Below are positions 42,167 through 50,451 of a stretch of DNA of 64,000 nucleotides, piece by piece. The number at the start of each line of letters is the position of its first letter. Position 1 is the stretch's first letter. The stretch covers positions 1,178,001 through 1,242,000 of the forward strand of contig NZ_LS483254.1 of assembly GCF_900465355.1 (NCBI RefSeq), in the 5' to 3' direction. Below the pieces are notes generated by a model that saw nothing but the letters and a program-made list of their open reading frames with translations, was not told the DNA's origin and did no database searches. Position numbers and translations under genes: made by a program. Source of the stretch: Candidatus Bipolaricaulis anaerobius (GTDB lineage Bacteria > Bipolaricaulota > Bipolaricaulia > Bipolaricaulales > Bipolaricaulaceae).

Positions 42167-43317
42167 TGACGGGCCACAAGGCGGTGGCCGAGGCGATGCG
42201 CCAGATCGAGCCGGATGTGGTGGCGGTGTACCCGATCACCCCCCAGTCGGAGATCGCCGAGTACTACGCCCAGTACGTGCACGACGGGATCGTCCACTCC
42301 GAGCTTGTGCCGGTGGAGAGCGAGCACTCCGCGTTGTCGGCGTGCGTGGGGGCGGCGGCGGCGGGGGCGCGGGTGATGACCGCGACCTCGTCCCAGGGGC
42401 TCGCGTTGATGGTGGAAGTCCTGTACATCGCGGCCGGGATGCGGCTCCCGATCGTGATGGCGTTGGCCAACCGGTCGCTTTCGGCGCCGATCAACATCCA
42501 CTGTGACCACGCTGATGCCTACCTCGCGCGGGACGCGGGCGCGTTCCAGATCTTCTGCGAGAGCGCTCAGGAAGCGTACGACTACACCCTCATCGCCCAG
42601 CGGATCGCCGAGCACGAGAAGGTGCGGATCCCGGGGATCGTGAACCTCGACGGGTTCACCCTCACCCACACCTCACAGGTGGTCGAGCCGCTGGAGGACG
42701 AGACGGCGAAGAAGTTCGTCGGCCCGTTCAAGGCCCTGTTCCCCCTCCTCGATGTGGACCACCCCGTGTCGTGGGGGACGTTCGCCATGCCCGACTACTA
42801 CTTCGAGCTGAAACGGGCCCAAGCTGCGGCGATCGAGGAGGTGGCGGGCGTGTTCCTGGAGGTGCAGCGGGCCTACGCCTCCCTCACCGGCCGGCGCTAC
42901 ACAGGGTTCATCGAGCCGTACCGGCTGGACGATGCGGAGCGGGCGGTGGTGGTGTTGGGCTCCACGGCGGGCACGGCGAAGGTGGCCGTGGATCAGCTGC
43001 GGGAGAAGGGGGAGAAGGTCGGCGTCCTCAAGGTATGGCTGTATCGGCCGTTCCCCTATGCCGAGGTCGCCCGGGCGCTCGGACACGTGAAGCAGGTGGC
43101 CGTTCTCGACCGCGCGTTCTCGTTCGGGGCAATGGGGGCCCTGTACAACGATGTGGCGGCGGCCCTCGTCCCAAGCGAGCGGCGGCCCGTCCTCGCCAAC
43201 TACATCTACGGGTTGGGAGGGCGGGACGTGACGGTGGAGCAGATCCTGCAAGCGTTTGCCGAGGTGAAGACGGCCCGCCCCGCGACGGGGCTGCGCTACC
43301 TCGGCCTGAGGGAGTAG
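42154..43317 (+). CDS. porA: Pyruvate:ferredoxin oxidoreductase alpha subunit
   Basis: 387 residues. Family motifs: VYPITPQSEIAE near the N-terminus, ESEHSALSACVGAAAAGAR, TATSSQGLALMVEVLYIA, and SAPINIHCDHADAY. This subunit holds the pyrimidine end of TPP and the substrate and CoA sites. GGAGGGAAC precedes ATG 42154. It is followed by beta at 8 bp. Confidence 0.92.
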   Translation: MRKVMTGHKAVAEAMRQIEPDVVAVYPITPQSEIAEYYAQYVHDGIVHSELVPVESEHSALSACVGAAAAGARVMTATSSQGLALMVEVLYIAAGMRLPIVMALANRSLSAPINIHCDHADAYLARDAGAFQIFCESAQEAYDYTLIAQRIAEHEKVRIPGIVNLDGFTLTHTSQVVEPLEDETAKKFVGPFKALFPLLDVDHPVSWGTFAMPDYYFELKRAQAAAIEEVAGVFLEVQRAYASLTGRRYTGFIEPYRLDDAERAVVVLGSTAGTAKVAVDQLREKGEKVGVLKVWLYRPFPYAEVARALGHVKQVAVLDRAFSFGAMGALYNDVAAALVPSERRPVLANYIYGLGGRDVTVEQILQAFAEVKTARPATGLRYLGLRE

Positions 43318-43325
43318 GAGGGACC

Positions 43326-44282
43326 ATGCCAAGCATCAAGACCCTTGCCCAGCGCGAAGAAGCGGGAGTCCGGTTCACGAGCGGCCACACCCTGTGCGCA
43401 GGGTGCGCGGAGCCCCTCGTCGTGCGCGCCGTCCTCAACGCGATCGAGGGGCCCGTGGTGGCGGCGAGCCCCACCGGCTGCCTTGAGGTCGCGACGAGCC
43501 GTTTCCCGGGGACGGCGTGGAACGTGCCGTGGGTCCACGTCGCGTTCGAGAACGCGGCGGCGGTCATCTCGGGGGTGGAGGCGGCGTACAAGGCCCTCAC
43601 CAAGACCGGTGCCGTCAAGCGGCGGATCCGGTTCGTCGTGTTCGGCGGCGATGGGGGGACGTACGACATCGGGCTCCAGGCCCTGTCCGGAGCGCTGGAG
43701 CGCGGCCACGACTTCCTCTACGTGTGCCTGAACAACGAGGCGTACATGAACACCGGCGTCCAGCGCTCCAGCGCCACGCCGCGCTGCGCCTCGGCCACGA
43801 CCTCCCCGGTGGGGGACGAGATCCCCGGTAAGCCCCAGGACCGCAAGGACCTCACCGAGATCGTGGTCGCCCATCACGTCCCGTACGCAGGCCAGGCGGC
43901 AGTATCGAACCTCATCGATCTCGCGAACAAGGTCGAGCGGGCGATGAAGCACGAGGGGCCGAAGTTCCTCAACGTGCTCACCACGTGCCCGTTGGGCTGG
44001 CGGACCCCGCGCGATAGCGCCGTCACCCAGGCGAAGCTCGCTGTGGAAACCCGGTACTGGCCGCTCTACGAAGTGATCGAGGGCGTGTACAAGATCAACT
44101 ACAAGCCGAAGGAGAACGTGCCGGTGGAGGAGTGGCTGAAGACCCAAGGCCGGTTCCGCCACCTGTTCCGCAATCCCAACGGTAAGGAGCTCATCGCCGA
44201 GTTCCAGGCGGCTGTAGACCGGCACTGGAACGAGCTTTTGAGGAAAGAGAAGTGCCTCTCCGGCGGCGAGAGCCAAGGCTAG
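43326..44282 (+). CDS. porB: Pyruvate:ferredoxin oxidoreductase beta subunit
   Basis: 318 residues. It contains the TPP/Mg motif FGGDGGTYDIG...NNEAYMNTG and cysteines of the proximal cluster in TLCAGCAEP, with later ones in ATPRC or TTCPLGW. It binds the diphosphate end of TPP. Product acetyl-CoA would feed substrate-level ATP formation or carbon fixation; reduced ferredoxin feeds hydrogenase or Rnf-type systems not seen in this window. Its 3' end overlaps a small membrane protein gene. Confidence 0.92.
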   Translation: MPSIKTLAQREEAGVRFTSGHTLCAGCAEPLVVRAVLNAIEGPVVAASPTGCLEVATSRFPGTAWNVPWVHVAFENAAAVISGVEAAYKALTKTGAVKRRIRFVVFGGDGGTYDIGLQALSGALERGHDFLYVCLNNEAYMNTGVQRSSATPRCASATTSPVGDEIPGKPQDRKDLTEIVVAHHVPYAGQAAVSNLIDLANKVERAMKHEGPKFLNVLTTCPLGWRTPRDSAVTQAKLAVETRYWPLYEVIEGVYKINYKPKENVPVEEWLKTQGRFRHLFRNPNGKELIAEFQAAVDRHWNELLRKEKCLSGGESQG

Positions 44283-44485
44283 CTGAGGGAAGGGACCGGC
44301 CCAGGCCGTGGTGGGTGGACCTGGGTCGGGACCTCTTCCTCGGGGCCGGGGTGGGGGCGGGGACGGGGGCCTTCTTCCACGACGCCGCGTTCGGCGCGGC
44401 GTGCGGGGCGATCATCGGCCTCCTTTTCTTCCTCTACTTCCGGCTCCGGCTGCGGTTGGTTCCCTACTGGAGAGTGAGGCGCTGA
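44252..44485 (+). CDS. Small membrane protein, 77 aa
   Basis: Not recognised. A basic N-terminus (PLRRREPRLAEGR) is followed by a glycine/alanine-rich membrane helix (about 28-48) and a second one (about 50-66, IIGLLFFLYFRL), then basic residues. GTG 44252 has AGGAAAGAG 3 nt upstream and overlaps porB by 31 bp. Position suggests co-expression with the por operon, but nothing shows a role in it. Confidence 0.5.
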   Translation: MPLRRREPRLAEGRDRPRPWWVDLGRDLFLGAGVGAGTGAFFHDAAFGAACGAIIGLLFFLYFRLRLRLVPYWRVRR

Positions 44486-45532
44486 AGGTCGGGCTCACGC
44501 TGGGCGAAGTGGATCCCGGGGGCCCTGCCAAGACGTGGATCTTGACCGTGGGCGGCGTTGTTTCTCGCCAGCGCCGCGGTGGTGGTGCGGAGCGGGCTAC
44601 GCTTGTCGAACGCAGGCGACCGCCTCGCCGAGGCGACGGGGATCGGACGGCTGTGGGTGGGGACGATCCTCCTTGCCCTCGCCACGTCGCTTCCCGAACT
44701 CGTGACCAACCTGGCGGCGGTCCACCTCGATGCCCCCGACCTCGCCGGCGGGAACATCCTCGGGGCGAACATGCTGAACATCGTTGTCCTTGTTGCGCTC
44801 GTGAGCCTGTTCCCGCGAGTCGTGATTCGGCCTATGGAGCGCGACCAAATCTGGCTCGTCGTCACCGCCTTGATCCTCACGGGGGCAGTGCCGGTGCTAG
44901 TCGCAATCGGAGGGCGCGTCAACCTGGGCCCAGTCAGCCTGGGCACGGCGTTCATCCTCGGCGGGTACCTGATCGGCATGGCCGTGGTGTACCGCACCCG
45001 CAGCTGTCAACCTGCGCCAGCCCCCACCAGCGCCGACCAGGACCCAGAAGAGGCGCCTCCGACGGTGCGCGGGGCATGGGCCAGGTTCGGGCTGGCAACG
45101 GCGGGGGTTCTTATCGCTGCCCCTGCCCTCGCCGTGAGCGCTGACCAGTTGGCCACCATCCTCGGGATCGCCGGGAGTTTCATGGGTGTCCTCGCCGTGG
45201 CGCTCGTGACGACGATGCCTGAGCTGAGCGTGACTTGGGGGGCGCTGCGCTTGGGTTCAGCGACGATGGCCCTCGGCAACGTGTACGGAAGCTGCGCGTT
45301 CAACGTTCTGATCCTGGGGATTGCTGATCTCATGTATCCGAAACCGATCTTCCTCGCCCTTGACCAGTCTCACATCGCAGCGGGCGTGGGAGCTTTCCTT
45401 CTCATGGGGCTCGGCCCGGCCTTCTTGGCCCTGCGGACGCGGGGCAAGCTTGCCCTGTCCCAAGCCCTGGCCGTGGTGATGGCCTTGGGATGGGGAGGCT
45501 TGATGTACCTTGTGCTCACGCTGGCCCAGTAG
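44473..45532 (+). CDS. CaCA-family cation/Ca2+ exchanger, N-terminus probably frameshifted
   Basis: The frame ending at 45532 is open from TTG 44558 (324 residues) and has both alpha-repeats: TILLALATSLPELVTNL and ALVTTMPELSVTW with NVYGSCAFNVLILG. It has about ten membrane helices and a short acidic cytosolic loop in the middle. The first helix is incomplete if translation starts at TTG 44558, and no ribosome-binding site is seen there. A different frame just upstream (44515-44557) reads TWILTVGGVV and would complete the first helix, so a +/-1 shift at the GTTGTTT run near 44558 is likely. Intact, it would exchange Ca2+ or Na+ for H+/Na+ across the inner membrane. Confidence 0.7.
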
Positions 45533-45706
45533 CTCCCTGGGTGCTGCTGGTGTCCACTGCCCAGCGGATGCCCCCGACGCACGATGGCCGTTTCGGAGGT
45601 CGCATCCGGCAGCGGGGGGTTGAGCATCGCTACCGCAGGCGGGCCAGCTTTGCTCGGGCGGGCTCCCGGACGCTTAGCCAAGCCTGAAGTAGCTCTCGAG
45701 CTCGGG
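45533..45706. other. No gene recognised
   Basis: About 170 bp without a supportable gene. A 26-codon frame on the minus strand (45710-45630, opening TRARELLQAWLSVREPARA) overlaps the end of the upstream restriction tail by ATGA but is too short to assign. Confidence 0.5.
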
Positions 45707-45850
45707 TCATGCTCGTGTCGTCGCCTCCTCCACGATCTTGATCTCCTCGTCGGTGAGGCCGTAGAGGTCGTAGACGAGCTGGTCAACCCGGCGGTCCATG
45801 GCCACGATCTGCCCCCCGGGCGAGGTGTTGGGCAAGGCACGTCGCCTGAC
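45707..45850 (-). pseudogene. C-terminal tail of a type IIG/Eco57I-like restriction-methylase (copy A)
   Basis: The frame ends with MDRRVDQLVYDLYGLTDEEI, then KIVEEATTRA and a stop. This is the common end of class I DNA methyltransferase/type IIG restriction subunits. No methylase motifs lie upstream; the preceding sequence belongs to the PUR-like gene. It is about three-quarters identical at DNA level over some 85 bp to copy B at 46273-46461. Confidence 0.65.
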
Positions 45851-46276
45851 TTATGAGCGCTTGGGGCTGAGCCCCAATCGCTCCAGGCGATGTTTAATTG
45901 CCGAAGGGGCGCGCCCGTGTCGTTGGGCAAGCTGGTCGACGTTGAGTCCCTGCGCGAATCCTGCCTTGAGGCGCTGGTCTTCTTCCTCGGTCCAGGCTTC
46001 GTAGGCTCTGGGATGCGTGCGACGTTTCTCTTCAAGCGTATACAACTTAGCAGCTCTCTTTGGCGCGATGAAATCCAGGACTGCACCAAGTGCCCAAAAC
46101 AGGTCCGGGACGTATTGTTCGTCGATCAAGATTCGGGATCGCACGTCCGCGCCATGCTTCACCTCGCTGATGCTCAGGAACCTCGATCCGTCCGGTGTCT
46201 CCTTGAGATCAACGTACAGGGTCCGCGATCCGGCCTTGACCCTCACGCTTATGATCTCCGTGTACTCAGGGGTCAT
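45851..46276 (-). CDS. PUR-alpha-like (DUF3276-type) nucleic-acid-binding protein with Myb-like HTH
   Basis: 141 residues. The first 70 residues (EIISVRVKAGSRTLYVDLKE, then FLSISEVKHG) resemble bacterial PUR/DUF3276 single-strand nucleic-acid-binding proteins. The C-terminal 50 residues (AYEAWTEEEDQRLKAGFAQG, then VDQLAQRHGRAPSAIKHRL) form a SANT/Myb-like HTH. ATG 46276 overlaps the stop of restriction tail B. It lies between two restriction-enzyme tails, so it may be a regulator or accessory of that lost system. Codon use is less GC-biased than in core genes, pointing to transfer. Confidence 0.7.
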   Translation of the reverse strand: MTPEYTEIISVRVKAGSRTLYVDLKETPDGSRFLSISEVKHGADVRSRILIDEQYVPDLFWALGAVLDFIAPKRAAKLYTLEEKRRTHPRAYEAWTEEEDQRLKAGFAQGLNVDQLAQRHGRAPSAIKHRLERLGLSPKRS

Positions 46277-46461
46277 TTTGTCGCCTCCTCGACAACGCGG
46301 ATCTCCTCCTCGGTGAGGCCGTAGAGTTCGTACATAAGGTGATCGATTTGGCGGTCGGTAGCGGCGATTTGGCGCTGGAGGGCGGTCCTTTCATGTTCGG
46401 TCTTGGCGGCGGAGGTGGGGTTCACCTTGTGCCACTGGTTGATTCGCGCTTGTACAGGATG
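46273..46461 (-). pseudogene. C-terminal tail of a type IIG/Eco57I-like restriction-methylase (copy B)
   Basis: 63 codons in one frame: an opening (VQARINQWHKVNPTSAAKTE), then LQRQIAATDRQIDHLMYELY and GLTEEEIRVVEEATK, then TGA overlapping the next ATG. This is the typical end of type IIG restriction-modification proteins. It follows directly, and in frame, after the TGA that ends the PLD-like gene. The catalytic parts are missing. Confidence 0.65.
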
Positions 46462-47028
46462 TCACGGCCATTCCTTCGCCATGCCCCAGAGGCCGCCGAA
46501 CCATCGAATCATACCCACGCGCACGTTCTCCGCCGTTCGCACTACGAAACACTGCTTCTTACCGAAACCGTTCAGATTCGTCCCTAGGATCAACATGCTT
46601 CGGTCGTCGATTATGAAACGATCGTGTAGTACAGGCCTTGCTGGTAGCCGTACGTGGATATCGCGTCCTGACGCCTGGGCTACGTTGAGTAGTCTCCTGA
46701 GTTTCCCGGAATCCCGAATATTTGTGGTCAAGATATCGATCGTGCATTGCGGTGAACACGCATCCAGGTGTTCGACAGTCGCGTAGTCGAAGTAAGGATC
46801 GCATACTCTGATGTCGCCGAAGAGGGCGCCTAAAAATTGATGCAGTTGGACGACTTCCTGAACAGCCTTGGCGGGATCAACCATGGTCACAGAGCCACAA
46901 ACAGCGGCAATTCTGGTCTTCCCACCGGCAAGTAGGAAGTACTCGTGTCTCCCCTTCCGTCGTCTCCGGTCCAAGGTACGCACTTCCCTCGGCGCGGCCA
47001 TCGTTCCCGCCCCGGTCGTGGGGCTCAC
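46462..47028 (-). CDS. PLD-like nuclease/phosphodiesterase domain protein, possibly truncated
   Basis: 188 residues from GTG 47028. The C-terminal half has one HKD-type motif, VLHDRFIIDDRSMLILGTNL (H-x-R/K-x4-D variant), as in phospholipase D-like nucleases of defence islands, which usually act as dimers. The N-part begins with a basic stretch (TLDRRRRKGRHEYFLLAGG) and may be a cut-down version of a longer protein. It follows mutS by 63 bp. Base composition drops in this part of the window compared with the core genes, supporting horizontal transfer. Confidence 0.65.
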   Translation of the reverse strand: MSPTTGAGTMAAPREVRTLDRRRRKGRHEYFLLAGGKTRIAAVCGSVTMVDPAKAVQEVVQLHQFLGALFGDIRVCDPYFDYATVEHLDACSPQCTIDILTTNIRDSGKLRRLLNVAQASGRDIHVRLPARPVLHDRFIIDDRSMLILGTNLNGFGKKQCFVVRTAENVRVGMIRWFGGLWGMAKEWP

Positions 47029-47091
47029 TGGTTGTACCGTGCGGTCACCCCGCGGGCAAGCCAGGCGGAACCGACGCGGGTTAGGGGGCGG

Positions 47092-49590
47092 CTACTCCGC
47101 GCCCGGACCGCGCTCGAGGCATTCCTTGAGCCGGTACAGGAGATCGAGGGCCTCGAAGGGGGTCAGCCGGTCCGGGTCCATGCGCCGCAGCTCCTTCAGC
47201 ACGGGGTGATCGTCGGTGGCAAAGAGGGGGAGCTCCTTCTCACGCGGGGGCAAGGCGGGCGCGCCCTTCTCGAGTTCGTCCAGGGCCCGCTGGGCCTCGC
47301 GGAGGACCTCCTCGGGAAGCTGGGCCAGTCGGGCGACGTGAACACCGTAGCTCCGCTCCCCGACCCCGGGGAGGATCCGGTACAGGAAGACGACCTCCCC
47401 CTTCCACTCCCGGGCCGCGGCGTGGAGGTTCACGACCCCGGGAGCCTCGTCGGCGAGGCGGGCCAGCTCCCGGTAGTGGGTCGCGAACAGGGTCTTGCAC
47501 CCGATCTCCATCGCCAGATGGCGGGCGATGGCCCGGGCGAGGACCATCCCATCGTGGGTGCTCGTCCCCCGCCCCAGCTCATCGAGGATCACCAGAGAGC
47601 GCGGGGTGGCCCCCCTCAGGATCGCCCCCGCCTCCACCATCTCCGCCATGAACGTGGACAGACCGCCCGTCAGGGCGTCGGACGCTCCGACCCGGGTGTA
47701 GATGCGGTCGAACACGGGGAGCTCCGCCTCCTTCGCCGGCACGAACGACCCCATCTGGGCGAGGAGGGCGATGAGCGCCGTCTGGCGAAGGAACACGGAT
47801 TTGCCGGCCATGTTCGGCCCCGTGACCACCGCCAACTTCACCCCTTCCCCTAGCTCGAGATCGTTGGGCACGAACTGGGTCACTTCCTCCACCATCGGGT
47901 GCCGACCCTCGCGGATGCGAACCACGGCCCGATCCGTGAACCGAGGCCGGGTGTACCCCTTGCGACGGGCGACCTCGGAGAGGGATCGCAACGCGTCGAG
48001 CTCAGCGAGGGCCTCCCCCACCGCCCCGAGGGCCCCGATCTCCCCCTCCACCCGGCGGCACAGGGAGAGGAACGTGTCCCGTTCAAGTTTCGCGATCCCG
48101 TCCTCCGCCGCGGCGAGCCGGTCGGCCAGGGACGCGAGCTCGGCCGAGGTGAACCTCTCCCCACCGGTGAGGGACTGCCGCCTTCGCCAGTCGGACGGGA
48201 CCTTCGCAAGCTGGGAGCGGGTGACCTCGAAGTAGTACCCGAACACCCGGTTGTAACCGACCTTGAGGCTCGGGATCCCGGTGCGGGCCCGCTCCGCCGC
48301 CTCGAGGCCCGCGATCGCCTCCCGCACCTCCCCCGCCTCGCGGCGCAGGGAGTCAAGCGCGGGGTCATAGCCCTCGCGGATGACATCCCCTCCATCGAGG
48401 GTCGGGGGCGGAGGGTCCACGATCGCGCGGCGCAGGTCGTCGGCGAGCTCAGCCGGCGCCTTCCCGATCGCGTCGGAGAGGGCGGCAAGCTCCTCCGGCG
48501 CGACCGCCAGGAGATCCTTCAGCCGCTCGCCGATCTCGGCCGCCGCGTCCAGGGTGCGGGCGAGGGCGAGGAGGTCCCCGGGGGAGAGCCCCCCCGTGGC
48601 CACCCGCCCGCGGAGGCGGGGGAGGTCGCAGCACGACCCGAGCGGGCGAGCGAGCGCGTCGTCCAAACCTGACTGGAGGAGGCAGTCCACCGCATCGAGC
48701 CGCCGCTCGATTCCCTCCCGCCGGGCGAGCGGAGCGAGGACCCACCTCCGGAGGAGCCGCCGCCCCATCGCCGTCTTCGTCCGGTCGAGGACGGACAGGA
48801 GCGTGACCGCGCCCTCAGCTCGGAGGGGGGTCAGGAGCTCAAGCGAACGCTGGGTGAACGCATCGAGGACGAGCGTCTCCTCCCCCGCCCGCGCCGGCGG
48901 CCTCAGGTGAGGGAGATCCCCCACCGTGGCCGTGAGGTAGACAAGGAGCGCGCCCGCGGCTGCCGCCGCGAGCGGAGCATCCCCCAGCTCCCCTGGGAAC
49001 CGGGCGTGCAGGGCCGCGGAGCTGAAGTCGGCCTCCGGCCGTTCCGTACCTACCCCGGGCAGCTCGACCGGAGGGCGCCACCCCTCGGGGACGATCCACT
49101 CCGCCACCGGCAGCCGCGCCGCGAGATGAGCGAGCTCCCCAAGCGGGAGTTCCTCGGCCCAGAACCCGCCCGACGCCGCCTCGGCCCACGCCACCCCCGC
49201 CCGTTCCCCCCGCGGCCACACCGCGGCGAGGAGGACGTCCAGCCCGGAGTCGAGGGCCCCCTCCTCGATCATCGTCCCCGGGGTGAGGACCCGCACCACG
49301 CCCCGCTTGAGGAGCTTCTTCCCCTGTCCCGGCCGCTCGAGCTGGGAGGCGAGGGCGACCTTGTGCCCCTTGCGGAGGAGGCGCTGCACGTAGAGATCGG
49401 CCTTCCGCACCGGGACCCCCGCCATCGGGACCCCCTCCCGGCTGGTGAGGATGATCTCCAGGTCGCGGGCCACGGTCTCCGCATCCTCGAAGAACGCCTC
49501 GTAGAAATCGCCGAGCTGAAAGAGAAGGACCGCGTCGGGGTGGCGCGCCTTGAGCTCGCGGTACTGCCGCATCACCGGGGTCAGTTCCAT
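47092..49590 (-). CDS. mutS: DNA mismatch repair protein MutS
   Basis: 832 residues. The mismatch-reading Phe-x-Glu is in LLFQLGDFYEAFFED near the N-terminus. The ATPase has Walker A GPNMAGKSVFLRQ, ILDELGRGTSTHDG and FATHYRELARL. It recognises mispairs and starts repair with MutL (not in this window). ATG 49590 is the conserved start; a TATACT box is 9 nt upstream with no Shine-Dalgarno. The accessory nuclease island lies directly downstream. Confidence 0.96.
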   Translation of the reverse strand: MELTPVMRQYRELKARHPDAVLLFQLGDFYEAFFEDAETVARDLEIILTSREGVPMAGVPVRKADLYVQRLLRKGHKVALASQLERPGQGKKLLKRGVVRVLTPGTMIEEGALDSGLDVLLAAVWPRGERAGVAWAEAASGGFWAEELPLGELAHLAARLPVAEWIVPEGWRPPVELPGVGTERPEADFSSAALHARFPGELGDAPLAAAAAGALLVYLTATVGDLPHLRPPARAGEETLVLDAFTQRSLELLTPLRAEGAVTLLSVLDRTKTAMGRRLLRRWVLAPLARREGIERRLDAVDCLLQSGLDDALARPLGSCCDLPRLRGRVATGGLSPGDLLALARTLDAAAEIGERLKDLLAVAPEELAALSDAIGKAPAELADDLRRAIVDPPPPTLDGGDVIREGYDPALDSLRREAGEVREAIAGLEAAERARTGIPSLKVGYNRVFGYYFEVTRSQLAKVPSDWRRRQSLTGGERFTSAELASLADRLAAAEDGIAKLERDTFLSLCRRVEGEIGALGAVGEALAELDALRSLSEVARRKGYTRPRFTDRAVVRIREGRHPMVEEVTQFVPNDLELGEGVKLAVVTGPNMAGKSVFLRQTALIALLAQMGSFVPAKEAELPVFDRIYTRVGASDALTGGLSTFMAEMVEAGAILRGATPRSLVILDELGRGTSTHDGMVLARAIARHLAMEIGCKTLFATHYRELARLADEAPGVVNLHAAAREWKGEVVFLYRILPGVGERSYGVHVARLAQLPEEVLREAQRALDELEKGAPALPPREKELPLFATDDHPVLKELRRMDPDRLTPFEALDLLYRLKECLERGPGAE

Positions 49591-49671
49591 GCCCGGCGGA
49601 GTATACCCACCGCCGTCGCCAGGCCGGCTCCACACCGTCGCCACATCCTCGCCCCATGCCCTGCACCTGGA

Positions 49672-49687
49672 TGGGTGAGCCTTCACC
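49672..49687. promoter_or_regulatory. Inverted repeat between mutS and the response regulator
   Basis: GGGTGA-GCCT-TCACCC, a perfect 6-bp inverted repeat midway between the divergent starts 49590 and 49753. It could be an operator or a short leader hairpin. TAGACT at about 49736-49741 is the likely -10 for the regulator gene. Confidence 0.35.
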
Positions 49688-49752
49688 CGAAGTCGGTCTC
49701 CCAACGGCCATTCTGTGCCGAAGGCAGGGCCCGGCTAGACTCGGGAGCGAGG

Positions 49753-50451
49753 ATGAAGAGGATTCTGGTGGTGGACGACGACCCGTGGGTGCGAAAGCTC
49801 GTGCGGGGCTACCTCGAGCGGGCGGGGTTCGCGGTGACAGCCACAGCGAGCGGCGAGGAGGCCCTCGCCGAGTTCACCGCCCACCCCCCCGACCTCGTCG
49901 TCCTCGATCTCATGCTCCCCGCGATGGATGGCCTGGAGGTGGCCCGCCGCATCCGAAGCTCTTCCCCGGTCCCGATCATCATGCTCACCGCCCGGTCCAC
50001 GGAAGAGGACCGCGTGGTGGGACTGGAACTGGGGGCGGATGATTACGTGGTGAAGCCATTCAGCGCCCGTGAGCTCGAGGCACGGGTGCGGGCCGTGTTC
50101 CGCCGCGCCGAGTCCGGCCCCGCGGAGCCGCGGGTGGCCGAGGCGGACGGGATCCGACTCGACCTCGAGCGACGGGAGGCGTGGGTGGACGGGAGACCGG
50201 TGGAGCTGACGGCGCTCGAGTTCGATCTCCTCGCGTTCCTCGTCCAACACCCCGGCCGCGCGTTCACGCGCCTGGAACTGCTGGAGGCGGTACGGGGATC
50301 CTCGTTCGCCTCGTTCGAACGCGCGATCGACTCCCACATCAAGCGCCTGCGGAAGAAGATCGAACCCGTGCCCGAGGCCCCGACCCGGATCGTGACCGTG
50401 TACGGGGTGGGGTACAAGCTTGCGGCGGAGGGACCGCGTGAGCCTGGTTAG
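49753..50451 (+). CDS. OmpR-family response regulator
   Basis: 232 residues. The receiver domain (1-120) has the acidic pocket VVDDDP, phosphoacceptor Asp52 in VVLDLMLPAMDG, and Lys in DDYVVKPFSARE. The winged-helix DNA-binding domain (about 135-225) ends IVTVYGVGYKLA. It works with the histidine kinase whose gene overlaps its end by 14 bp. ATG 49753 follows GGAGCGAGG. Target genes are unknown. Confidence 0.93.
   Translation: MKRILVVDDDPWVRKLVRGYLERAGFAVTATASGEEALAEFTAHPPDLVVLDLMLPAMDGLEVARRIRSSSPVPIIMLTARSTEEDRVVGLELGADDYVVKPFSARELEARVRAVFRRAESGPAEPRVAEADGIRLDLERREAWVDGRPVELTALEFDLLAFLVQHPGRAFTRLELLEAVRGSSFASFERAIDSHIKRLRKKIEPVPEAPTRIVTVYGVGYKLAAEGPREPG

Noticed and set aside
45630-45710. 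26-codon frame after restriction tail A
   Set aside because: It is coupled by ATGA but is too short, with no family match I can recognise.
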